Source: Platerodrilus igneus (taxonomy: Eukaryota > Arthropoda > Insecta > Coleoptera > Lycidae). From it: DNA of 64,000 nucleotides. The stretch lies in assembly GCA_036346225.1 (NCBI GenBank), contig JARFIW010000488.1, positions 3,793,160 to 3,857,159 of the forward strand, read 5' to 3'. Positions 23,140 to 33,765 of this stretch are shown piece by piece. The notes beneath the pieces were generated by a model. The model was given only the letters and a program-made list of their open reading frames with translations. It was not told the origin of the DNA and did not search any database. Numbering within the stretch: the stretch's first letter is position 1; each line of letters begins with the position of its first letter. Position numbers and translations under genes: made by a program.

Positions 23140-23720
23140 TCGATGCAGTTCGGTCACCTTCTATTGTTTTACAATTTTTTACCCTGCTTCCCCGATATTC
23201 AGTGGTTTGGGAAGGGAGGTAAGCAGCCTTTGGCTGCCGAGTTCTCCCAGCACCTGAAGCTTTGTCGAATTAATAGTTTTTCCAATTTATCCTTTCGCAC
23301 AATCACATTGGTTGAAAATATTTCACAACCAACACCCGTAGTTGTTTATGATACACATCAAATTTAAGAGCACTTATTTTTTCGTCATTGGGTTTTACAT
23401 CTTGAAACTGGTTGGACTTGTACCTCAGCTTATTCATGTTCTGAGCTAGCCTACACTGTTCTCGATTCCCTTCTATTGTTTTCTAATTATATGCCCTATT
23501 TCACCGCGAGTCAGTGGTATGTGAAGGTGGTTAAGCAGTTTGTGGCTGCCAAGGATCCCCCAGCACTTAGACATTTGCCATATTAATAGTGTTCAAGTAA
23601 ATCCTTTCGCACAATTAACATTAGTTGAGAGTATTGAAAATTCAATATATGTAGTTGTTTATAATAATCACCATGTTTAAGTACAGTTATTATTCTTGTC
23701 ATTAGTTTTGCCATCTTGCG
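23140..23720 (-). repeat. Two tandem units of about 320 bp in the RTE 3' region
   Basis: 23140-23410 and 23458-23730 align along their length. Both contain 'ccttctattgtttt', 'cagtggt.tg.gaagg', 'ggctgcc', 'cctttcgcacaat' and 'gtagttgttta', and both end in 'ctggttgga'. Each unit closes with text resembling the coding end of the RTE, so the 3' region was duplicated in tandem. Confidence 0.75.
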
Positions 23721-26546
23721 ACTGGTTGGAAGCGTACCCTAAAATTCTCAAAGCCTGTAACTTTCACTATCTGTGTGCAGTAGTCTAACCTAGGTCTACC
23801 ACTACTTCTCTTTTTTCCTATCTCTGCTTCTAATATATTCCGCACTATTCCCTCATGTCTTAGTATGTGGCCTATCATCCTATCTCTCCTATTTTTTACT
23901 GTTTTCCACATAGTTCTTTCTTCCCCTACCATTTCTAGTACCTCTTTGTTCTTAACTTTGTCTGTTTATGGTATCTTCATCATAAGTCTGTAGCATCACA
24001 TTTCAAAGGCTTCTACATTTTTCTTGTTTGCTTCTCCTACTGCCCAGGCTTCAAAGACATACTTTTTCTTGTTAAATGTAGCACGACCTTGTGCTAATCT
24101 TTGTTTTATATCTTTTGTGCTTTTCCCATCTTGCGTTATGTGGCTTCCTAGGTTGCAGAAATCCTTAACTTCTTGTATCGTTACCCATTTGTATTATTGT
24201 TTTTGATTTATTTTTCCCTCTTTTGCGTACTAGAACTTTAGTTTTATTTTTGTTGATTTTCATACCATCTCTCTCCGTTAGAACTGTTTCCATTTCAGTA
24301 AGAGCAGCTACTAACTGTTCTTTGCTAGATGCTAATGCCGCTATATCATCTGCAAATCTAAGCATGTCAATCTTTAGTCCTTGTATATTAATTCCAAATG
24401 TCTTCCTGCATTTGACAGTATTCATTGCCTCTTCTATGTATAAGCTAAAAATTAATGGGGATAAAGCACATCCGTGTCTCACCCCTTTTCTAATATTTAC
24501 TTCTCTACTTTCTTGCTCTAATTCTATTACCGCTGTTTGCACTTTGTATAAGCAATGTACTATCCGTCTATACCTAAAGCTCATTCCAATCTTTTTGAGT
24601 ATTTCGAACATTTTTTTTGCATTTTACATTGTCGACTCCTTTTTCCAGATCTACGAACCCTATATATACGCTTTCCCCCTTCTCTATTGTTTTCTCCATT
24701 ATCACCCTCAAAGCTAAAATAGCCTCTCGTGTTCCCCTCCTTCGCCTAAACCCAAATTGATCTTCTCCTAGTATTTCTTCAGCTCGTTTTTCCATTTGTC
24801 TTAGTTCAATTCTAGTTAATATTTTTGAAACGTGTACGGTCAAGCTTATTGTTCGAAAATTTTCACATCTATTGCCGCCTCTTTTTTTTTTTGTTACTAT
24901 GATGTTATGGTTGAAATATTTAGGTATCTCGCCTGTCTCATACATATAGCTTACAAGTCGGAAGAGACGTTTTGTTACTGCTTGTCCAGCGGCTTTTAGA
25001 TTTTCTACTTGCACCTTATCTGTACCCGGCGCCTTACCATTTTTCAGACTCTTTAATGCTAATTCAAACCCATCTCTAAGTATAGGATATCCCAAGTCAT
25101 CATTTTTAATGTCTGATTCCTCTTCTAATGCTGTTAATTCCTCTCCTGAATATAAATTCCATATATATTCCTGCAATCTAGCTACTTGCCCTATATTTTC
25201 TATAATGACGTTTTCTCTCGCATCCCTTATATTTTTGCTATATGGTTTTATATCCCTAAAATTCATTCTAATTAATTTGTATGCTTCGACTGTCTTTCCT
25301 ATTTCCATCTTAGTTTGTACCTCTTTGCACTTTTCATCAATCCATTGTTCTTGAGCTTTCCTGCATTTGTGAATAATTTCCCATTTTATGGCTTTGTATC
25401 TCTGTTTTATTGTTTCGTCTGATCTATTTTTGCATTTTCGTCTTACTTCTATTAAATTCAGGATATCTTTTGTTATCCATGGTTTCTTGTTTTCTTTTTT
25501 TGCATACCCCAGAATATCGCTGGCCGCCATGTCTAAGCTGGATTTAATGTTATTTCATTCTGTTTCTACTTTCTTAGTATCCGATATTTTCCCGATATCT
25601 TTCAGCAATTCATTTGACTTTTTTTCGAATCTTTCTTGAATAACTTTTAGCTTCTCAAAGTCAAAGCGCCTTTTTCCGTTCCTCTTTTTCAGATTTTTAA
25701 TTTAAGTGCGACCTTCATAATTACGATGTTGAGGTCAGTGTCTATATTTGCTTCTGGCTACAGTCTTTTACTTGATTTCTAAACCGTTGTCTAACAATAA
25801 TGTAATCTATTTGATATCTTCCTATATCCTCTGGCATCTTCCACGTGTATCGTCTTCTAGCATGATGTTGAAATAATGTATTTGTGATGGTTAAGTTGTT
25901 CTTGTTGCAAAATTCTACCAGCCTATTTCACCTGTTATTTCTCGTGCCTAAACCAAATTAACCTACTATCGCCCCTTCCCTACCGTCACCTAATACTGCA
26001 TTAAAATCACCCGTATTTATTAAATTTTCATGTCCTTTTACATATCTTAATATGTCTTCGATATCTTTGTAGATCGCCTATACCTCTTCCTCACTGTAGC
26101 TAGAGGTGGGCATGTATACTTGTATTATTACAGTATTTACTGGTTTAGATTCAAATCTAACCACGAGTACTTTATTTTGTAAGTAGTTTTCTACACGTCG
26201 TCTTATCTTTTTTTGCATAACTATCCCCACCCCCCAAATTTCCTTCCTCTGATCATGTATGAATTACCCTGAAGTCTCCACTCCAAAAATCCCCCGCTTC
26301 TGGCCGGCGGAATTCGCTAATTCCTACTATGTCTAGTGCTAACCTATCCATTTCGAGTTTCAGGTTCTCTAGCTTACTTATTTGTTTCATACTTTTGACA
26401 CACGCTGCGACTCGCAGAATGTTCGCGGATCTTTTTCTATTCTTTCGGATCACATCCCACGAAGAAGTTCCTTCCCGGAGATCCGAATGGGGGATTATTT
26501 TACCTCCCAAATCTTTTACCCCAGAGGATACTATCATATTTAACAA
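23702..26546 (-). pseudogene. RTE-type LINE endonuclease / reverse transcriptase, decayed
   Basis: The minus-strand start (26546-26253) carries an endonuclease N-terminus, 'KLENLKLEMDRLALDIVGIS', then 'PEAGDFWSGDFRVIH'. Most of the endonuclease core (26250-25690) is worn. The linker and reverse transcriptase follow at 25530-24574, with 'LKSLKNGKAPGTDKVQVENL', 'NFRTISLTVHVSKILTRI' and 'LGEDQFGFRRRRGTREAIL'. A frameshift at the T-rich run near 24610 moves the rest to 24611-24165, which has 'GVRHGCALSPLIFSLYIEEA' and the FADD box at 24356-24345. The C-terminus (23932-23702) has 'RDRMIGHILRHEGIVRNILE' and 'GRPRLDY', an RTE hallmark. The protein would nick target DNA and copy its RNA into it. Confidence 0.88.
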
Positions 26547-26688
26547 TTTCTGTACGCAGTGTACTTGGGAGGTAATGTGGTGGTTTCCCGTTGCCTTCCA
26601 CTTCGCAGTAGTGTGTCTTAGAATGTCATACCGACCCCTATGGTTTCTGTCACACTAAGTACCGAAAAAGCTGCTGCCCTCTTTTGAG

Positions 26689-26836
26689 GACCTGTATTAG
26701 TCCGTTTCCTCACTAAAGATCCCACTAATTTGGTTAAACCTATAGTTCGGCTCTTTAGCACATTGAAACGCGCAAGCCATTCTACCTGTTCTAGTATTTT
26801 AGAACGTCGTCAAGGTGCAGGTCTGTTCAGAATGGC
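26689..26836 (-). ncRNA. HDV-like self-cleaving ribozyme at the RTE 5' end
   Basis: On the minus strand from 26836: P1 is GCCATTC (26836-26830) with GAATGGC (26782-26776), a perfect 7 bp. P2 is GACCTG (26823-26818) with CAGGTC (26694-26689). P3 is ACCT (26816-26813) with AGGT (26787-26784). P4 closes with CGTTTC (26771-26766) and GAAACG (about 26709-26704). The joining strand before P2' reads GACTAATA, with the candidate catalytic C at 26700. The order P1, P2, P3, P1', P4, J4/2, P2' is the nested double pseudoknot of HDV-like ribozymes. Cleavage would fall just before G26836 and set the element's exact 5' end. L3 holds an extra GTTCTA/TAGAAC hairpin. Confidence 0.8.
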
Positions 26837-26869
26837 TAAAACTTTGATCAAAATTTAAAACTACGGTAT

Positions 26870-27721
26870 ATTGAGAGTGACATACTGATTGACTATTTAA
26901 AGGAAATATATACAGGTAATGTTGCACCTGTCGCAGAGAAACAAAACTCTCCTAATGATGATGTTTTTACATTTGAGGTTCAAGAAAATTGAGCACTAGC
27001 TTTAGTTCAATCTGATGACAAAATACAATAAATAATATTGATAAAGAAGGTATAGAAACGGTTGAAAGCGTTTTTGCTCAATATGATACAAGTGCTCTAG
27101 AAGCAAATGCAAGAATTTTAGAAGAAATGGAGAATATAGGTGTAGAAGAAAACCTAGAAAAAGTATTTGTATCATCTGGCCAAGATGATGAAAATCATAG
27201 AGAAAAACTCAAAAAAGACATTTCTTTAAATAGCGTACAAATTGAAAGTAGAATGAAGGTTGGCGACAATGTTTCAATATCAAGTTCATCCAATAGCTTT
27301 AAAGATCACTTATTCTGGTCTATGCCCCTTATAAGTAAAAGAAAGCCTGCACGCAAAGAGACACTGCCATCAGCAATCTCCTCTGCTGCATATAGAGAGT
27401 ATTTTGTAGAGAATGCTAGAAGAAGAAGAGAAACGAAAACTACTTAAAATTCAAAATAAAAGTAAAAAGAAAAAAGCAATACCAAAGAAAACATCAGATA
27501 TGAAAAACAATAAGAAATTGAGTGAAGTGACGGAAAAAACAACTAAAGTTGTTATCACATGTAGCACATGTGATGAGGATCTTGTTAGTGATGTTGAGGA
27601 CGATGATTTAAAAAATATAGAATGTGGCCAATGTAACAGATGGTATCATCTTATGTGTACTGATTTCTATGGAATGGCGCACGATGAAGCTAGTGCAAAG
27701 GATTTCATTTGTTTAAATTGA
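26870..27721 (+). pseudogene. Pogo/Tigger-like transposase C-terminal part with PHD-like finger
   Basis: The plus-strand frame has an acidic linker, then 'FKDHLFWSMPLISKRKPARK', then 'LPSAISSAAYREYF', blocks typical of the end of Tigger-like transposases in insects. A frameshift near 27420 leads to a Lys-rich linker and a Cys/His module at 27560-27718: C-x2-C, C-x2-C, WYHLMC, then FIC. This is a PHD-like C4-H-C pattern that stops before the last Cys. The DDE domain is absent. The RTE 5' end lies just upstream, so the LINE may have landed in this element. Confidence 0.7.
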
Positions 27722-27976
27722 AGCTAGGTAGTAGTATCTAGGTACATATAATTGTTTTTGTTTACAGTTCTGCTTGGTGTATGAATTTATATCATGTTTA
27801 TTCTTATATTAACTGGAACAACTAATAAAAAAAACTATTTCCCATTTTTATTTCTTGATTCTCCAAATTCATAAATAATGCAAACTATGATACATATAAT
27901 ATATATTATATAGGTAGGTACCTTACTTAATACAAATGTTATTTTATATATTTTTTTAATGAGTTATGTAATTTAT

Positions 27977-29200
27977 TTAAATACTAACTACGTTACATAA
28001 TATATAATTAGTTAAAATAAAATCTATTTTGGATAGAGGACAATACAATATTTGTTCATAGAATAATAAATATGCCTGTGTCTCAAGAACTTTTTTTTCG
28101 GGCACTTCTGAAATATTTGAGTCATTAGTATAGTACCATTTTCCCATTGGAATGTCAGTATTACTTTTTGTGATTTTGCATTGTGAAAACAATAAATGTT
28201 TCTTATTTTTAGGTAGTAATTGCCAACGATGACTATCGTTGTCTAACGTCGTTCTTACTTTTACATATGCGACATAGTGTCCATGATGAATAGAACCGTT
28301 ATGCTGTATAACGCCGTATAATGTGTATAATACTTTGGATTGATTAAAGTTCAACCCTTGTAGATTTTGACATTCTTTTAAGCAAAATGGTGTTAAACTC
28401 AGTAACATAGGGAACGGTACTTGGTCATTCAATTTTGTTGACTGAAATCTTAGGGTTTGAAATATTTTTAAATGTAAAACCAATAAAGGAGGCGCAATGT
28501 TGATTAAAATTTGCTTAATGGCATTGGTATAAACAGTTTTATATCAGGTCCAATTTGTCTCTTTGTGCACCAATCACAGACTATTTTATTATTTCCGGTA
28601 AGTAACTCACATGCCGTAAATTGGTTTAAACAAAATTGCACAAAGTAATCAGTTTTTTCACATTGATATTTTGGCACTATAGTATTTCTATATGTATCAT
28701 CTACATAATGTTCTTCATCTGTTTTTTCATTTTGGTATATATCAAAATCTCCATAGAGATTATGTATTTTCTTGTTGTCTTTAAATAAGAATATATTTCT
28801 GTCGATGGTATCTTCTCTAATAATGTAAGTTTTATTTTTCGGACAGCTTTCTTTAGTTTTTTCAATTCGGCTTGTGACAGTTTGGTTGTCAGTAGATCCA
28901 ACTTGATTAGAGCACTTTTGATGTTTTCTGGGGGATTTTTAATTATAAGTTTTTCTTTTTTTATTTGGTGTTGTGATGATTTATGTTCGTCACATTCTTT
29001 TGTTTTGTGATGAAATAATAGAGAGATTTGTTTTTCTGATATTGGCAGACTCAGATCAAGGAAGGGTTCATCTCGATGTGAAATGTGGTTGCAATCTTGA
29101 CACTGAATTGTACTAATTAATGTGCCTCAAAATACCTGTTACGTGGGTAATAATAGCTCAAAGTTCTACTGTTCATAAATTTGTATATGTTCTCTATAGT
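27977..29200 (-). pseudogene. USP16/45-like ubiquitin hydrolase, C-terminal half, decayed
   Basis: Minus-strand reading gives 'GTLISTIQCQDCNHISHRDE', then 'PFLDLSLPISEKQISLLF', a variable charged insert, 'VQFCLNQFTACELLTGNNK' with 'CDWCTKR', then 'KTVYTNAIKQILINIAPPLL', and the His box 'LYGVIQHNGSIHHGHYVAYV'. It ends with 'GKWYYTNDSNISEVPEKKVL' and 'QAYLLFYEQ'. This order is diagnostic of the USP16/USP45 branch of cysteine deubiquitinases, whose zinc-hook Cys pairs and catalytic His are visible. Stops appear upstream of GTL (a TGA and a TAA), with frameshifts near 28850 and 28540. These make it non-functional as read, and no introns are seen within about 1.1 kb. A minus-strand AATAAA lies near 27972-27977. 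Confidence 0.8.
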
Positions 29201-29321
29201 TTGTAACGAATACGATTCAGTTTCCTATTAATTTACGTATTTTTGTAATTATTAGTTTAGAAACATCATTTACAGTATTGAAAGCGTAAATTTCTTTCCA
29301 TTAATATAGTATTCATTCGTT

Positions 29322-29324
<3 letters not shown>

Positions 29325-29361
<37 letters not shown>
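29325..29361. repeat. (AT)n microsatellite
   Basis: An uninterrupted AT dinucleotide run, followed by 'ttgctgtgat'. Confidence 0.95.
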
Positions 29362-29362
<1 letters not shown>

Positions 29363-31409
29363 CTGTGATTTTTGCTGTTTTTGAATTGCCCACGTTCTGT
29401 GCCAAGAATTGCTGTGATTCTCTTGTCCGTTGAATCTCTTCTGATAATCGCCTCTTGACTCTTTCCGCCTCGGCTGCTCACCTAGTTAAAACTTTCATCC
29501 TCATTCATAAAAAAAAACACATTCCTACCACAAACATCAGCGTTAACTCTATTTACACCAATATTCACAATACATTAAAATTTCAAAATTAAATTTCAGC
29601 ATAAATTTTAGCATCATAAAATTTCCAGTTCAAATTTGTCATCATTTTAATTTGCATCCAGAATTAGAGTCCTTATAGGATGCATACTAATTAAGTTAAC
29701 AATATTTGCAGACCTGAGTCTGAATAAAAGGGAGCATCTCCCACCCTTTTACGTTAATTAAACAGGTTAGTCTAATTGAGCTCAAAGACAGACCTAAATT
29801 TTCATCATAATGTAAAACATAAACTTGATAAATACTCCTTTCTACTTATACAAGAAAATTTTACCTTAAAATTCAAAATTTGTTGTTTATACAAATTTAC
29901 TACTGTCCATCTTTATCAAACAAATTATAAAGATATTCAACACACAACAAAACATCTAAAATCAAACAACAATGCATAAGTTACCTGAAGGTTAATGCAC
30001 TCGTGGCTCCAATGTACATCGTCCTTGCTAATCCCACCATTCCAGCTGGGTTATGTTTACGTCCTCGGATTTCTGGCCGCCTTTAAAATTTTTCTACACT
30101 ACCATTCGTCTAAAAGGATTCAGGGCTTCTCAGGAACTCATCTATGTATATCTAAATCTTGTTTTGTGGATCCAATCACGTTTACGAATAACACTTGATT
30201 ACTAACACTCCCGAAAAATAGCAATAAAATTCATAATACTTTCACGCTATACCAAAACTGCATACTTCTATTTATTTATTTATCGTTACTAATTTGGATA
30301 ATTGGTACAGTAATACCCGCAAATATAACTAGACTTTATTACTTTTATCTATCTTCTCTAAGTGCACTAATGCATAATAACTTGTATCGTAGCACGTAAT
30401 CACCATGTATTCTGTTTGAAGTATCGAATAAAATCAAACATAAAGGAGCTAAACTCCTATCAGCACGGGTTTATATAATGGCTCGCTTGCGAGTCGAATT
30501 TGTCCCGCGACGGACAATTTTAAGAAATTCGCATTCTGTTTTCCCTTCCGATGGCTCGGCACAATGATTCTTCTGAAATTTGCACTCGTCCGAGTTGAAA
30601 TCTAAGAAATTTCCACACGCCTCGCAACACGTCCGCGAAGAACTAATTAATTTTACATAGAAATTGTTATGCTTCCACCTCTCATGTTTGCATCTTATTT
30701 CAACCTTAATCGCCAATCTAGTCCGTTCGTCCTATCTACAACCTGTGCTCTTGTTTTACATATTTTCCCTCATTTAACTACCAATGCATTCCCTCTTGCT
30801 TGTCTTTATACCACAAACTTGCTTTCTTACTTGCACTCATATAGCTTAAAGCTTATCGACTATCATATACATCGTTATTTTTGCAGGTGTTCTGAGTTCT
30901 AATACGCTGAAGGCTTTTACGTGACTTCCCCACGTCGTTATAATTTCTCGATAGCTTTAGTACTTGGAAAGATTAAATTAAATACAAGTTGAACATTTTA
31001 ACTCGGCTTCTTTTTATAGAAAGCGTCTAGTGAATAATCTAAACTCCTTATTTTTAACGAAACGAATAAATTTTTATGCTCCGTGGTTTTAATAATGCTT
31101 ATTATCTAATGAAATTCTACATTACTTCCTTCTACACGTTGATTATGATTATATACAAAACCTACGTTCTAATTGAATGATTTAAATCTACACAGTAGGC
31201 CTTTAATTAAGCGTACTATTTTCCACTGCTTTAATATACACGGTGCTTAACATTATCTGAATAATATAAACCCTATGTTTAGAAGTAAATGACGAATTTA
31301 TCCAATATGCCTTTAAATGAAGCGTATTATTAACCAAAGCGTCCTTATACACGGTGATTAAAATTATTTGATGTCGTTAATTAATTTTCTACCCAGGTCT
31401 AAATTAGAG

Positions 31410-31411
<2 letters not shown>

Positions 31412-31441
<30 letters not shown>
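31412..31441. repeat. (AT)n microsatellite
   Basis: An AT dinucleotide run at the other end of the unassigned 2-kb block. Confidence 0.95.
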
Positions 31442-33441
31442 CTCCATCTGTGTTTATAAATTTAATGTATCTTTTCAGTTTCCTTGTTACTCGCTAATGT
31501 GTTGATGCAAGAATTCGGCTCACTGCGCTTGCTCGCGTAGTAAAACACCTCATTGCTTTAGTTTATTTTAGTAGGAGGAGATAATCACTTAGACAAGTTT
31601 TCGACCGCGTGGTCGAATAGTTTTTGTTTCAAGATGGGTTCCAACAGGCAGGTGGCCTGGTGCCGAAAAATTCCTTTGGTCTTTTCTAGTAGAAACCATC
31701 ACTAAGTTAATCGACCTTAAGGTGGTCTCTAGAATATGGTTTTAAAATAACATTATCACGGTATGTAATTATTTACGTTTCGAATTTAAATTAATGCTTC
31801 TTGATTTTGTAGTGCAAGTTAAAGTATTTTTAGTTATGGAATATTGCAAAGTTTTTTCTGGTATTAAGTATTGCAAGATTTAATTATGGAGTATTGCAAA
31901 GTTGTCGTTATTAACTATTTCAAGTTGAAATGTTAAGGTGATCAACAAAATTTAAGCTTTTCTTTTAGAATGGAAATCAAGTTTGTAATATAAAGCACAT
32001 GTAAAGGACGCGCAGCTGTTGTTGAAATTGTACACGAAAATTGTTGAGCGATGGTACAAAGGTAATCTTCAAATAAATTGGTAAATACTAATTACTACTG
32101 AAATTATGTAGATGTCGTGCGAACTGTTATGATGAGTGATTTCTTTATTCAGTTTTCGTTACACCAATAAATTACAGGAAACGTAGCGATTTTTTTTTGT
32201 AAATTTGTATAGTGGTTTAAATTGGCGTAAGTATTTTTTTTGTTTCATATTTAACAGTTTAAGTTGTATAAATGTTCATAGTAACTTAAAAAATTTGAAG
32301 ATAACTTTCTGAGAATTTAAAAGGTTGAACAAGAATTTGTTTGCAACTTAACAGGTGACATCTTAGTGTTTGTTTGTCACATTTTATGGTCCAGTTTTTT
32401 ACTCGAAAGTATAATAGTATACAGATTATTTTATACCATAAAGTTATTTGACCTTTCGTTCAAGGAATAAATTTTTAGTAATATCTAAATTCAACCGTAT
32501 ATGAAATAAGTTAGTTTCATTTATTCATTCACTTGTAAACCAAAACAGGATCCTTTTTCGGTAATAATTAAAAGTTGTTATGAAGTTTTAAAGACACAAT
32601 ACCTTCCTTAATGAATTTTAATAAATTAAGATTTTTGAAGTACATAAAATTAACAAGAGATAACGATAAATACTGTTATAGGTCGATTACTAAAAAACAT
32701 TAATGCATGTAAAGTGGTCTAACCGATGTATATTTATTTCTTTAAAAAAATAGAAAATGGATTGTGCTATTTTAAAGCTTATTTTCAATGAAGTTGATCA
32801 TAGTTTCTCATAATTGATACAAACAAATTCATAAAATTCTTGAGTATAGAAAGAAAGACCACTGACATTATATTGGTAAGATATTTTAGAGTTATATTTT
32901 CGAATTGCTATTTTTATTGAAATTTTGTTTGTGATAAAGTGACTAGGCTCTAGTGAAGCCCTGGTTCTAAAAATTTTTTGAGGCGGTTATATTTTCAGAC
33001 AGTACGAGATCGTCGTTTCAATCCAAGCTTGCAGTGTTAAAAGTAAGTATTATTTTTATACGTTTTGATTGTTTAGAAGATTTTTTCTTTTCGAAGATTT
33101 CCGTATCTTATCTTCGGATTGTTAGACATTACAGATATTATTAAGATACGGTGGCGTCCAAAACATTGCCTTTTTTATCGTATACCATCCTACGACCCTG
33201 GCTCATTGCTCTGCCCTAAGTTGAAAAAATTTAGCTACCTGGAAGACCTCTTTTAAGGGTCATTTTATACAAAAAGCCGCTTACCATACATTTTACACTG
33301 GACTTGAATTTTAGACAGGAACTTCCTTTAGTTTCTAGTGGCTCTGCAGCCCATAAGGTGGAGTAGTTACATTGAGAAAATAAGGCGTAACAAGTTTTTA
33401 ATACATGATGGATTTATTTTTGAATTGAGTTTCGTTTTTTG

Positions 33442-33720
33442 TTAAATTACTGCTTGATAATTTCTTAAATGATCTTTACGTATTGCTTCTGATAGATGTC
33501 GTAGCAATTCATGTGAGTCGTGTTGTTCGTTTTCAGCAAACTGTGGTATTGTTTGCTTAAGTCTTGAAAACAGTATACTGGGGTTATATATTTCTGGTTT
33601 GAAGCCTGGTCGACTATAAGAATATACTTGGGCAACATTAGATTCTGAGTGGTCGACTACTAGATTTTTGTATAATATCAAATACTTATTTTTCAATCTT
33701 ATTACCGAAGCGATATTCTT
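33442..33720 (-). pseudogene. USP16/45-like ubiquitin hydrolase, central fragment
   Basis: The minus-strand frame reads 'NPSILFSRLKQTIPQF', then 'NEQHDSHELLRHLSEAIRKD', then 'LRNYQAVI' and a stop. The QHDSHELLRHL block is the hallmark of the first part of the USP16/45 catalytic domain, between the Cys box and the zinc hook. The Cys box (GNTCFFNA type) was not found upstream, where a DNA transposon sits from 33766. This fragment is itself open, but the continuation 4.3 kb away (29200-27977) is broken. An intron at this point in a once-working gene is possible. Confidence 0.75.
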
Positions 33721-33765
33721 AAACTGTAATTATATTACAATAATATATTGTTTGATGTAAGCTGT

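Larger units (their letters stand above)
29201..33441. other. Repeat-rich spacer splitting the USP16/45 pseudogene
   Basis: Two (AT)n tracts (29325-29361 and 31412-31441) bracket about 2 kb with no recognisable gene. A small Cys-containing minus-strand frame at 30716-30471 resembles nothing I know. 31450-33400 is AT-rich, with a short tandem of 'tattgcaaagtt' text near 31845-31910. It could be a decayed LTR element, but no terminal repeats were found. Confidence 0.55.

Noticed and set aside
30471..30716. Small Cys-rich minus-strand frame (six Cys)
   Set aside because: No signal peptide and no recognised Cys spacing, and it sits among repeats. Too little for a gene call.
31600..31720. Second hammerhead or other ribozyme around 'ttcgaccgcgtggtcgaa'
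   Set aside because: It has a short palindrome, but no CTGANGA or GAAA core in the right order on either strand.
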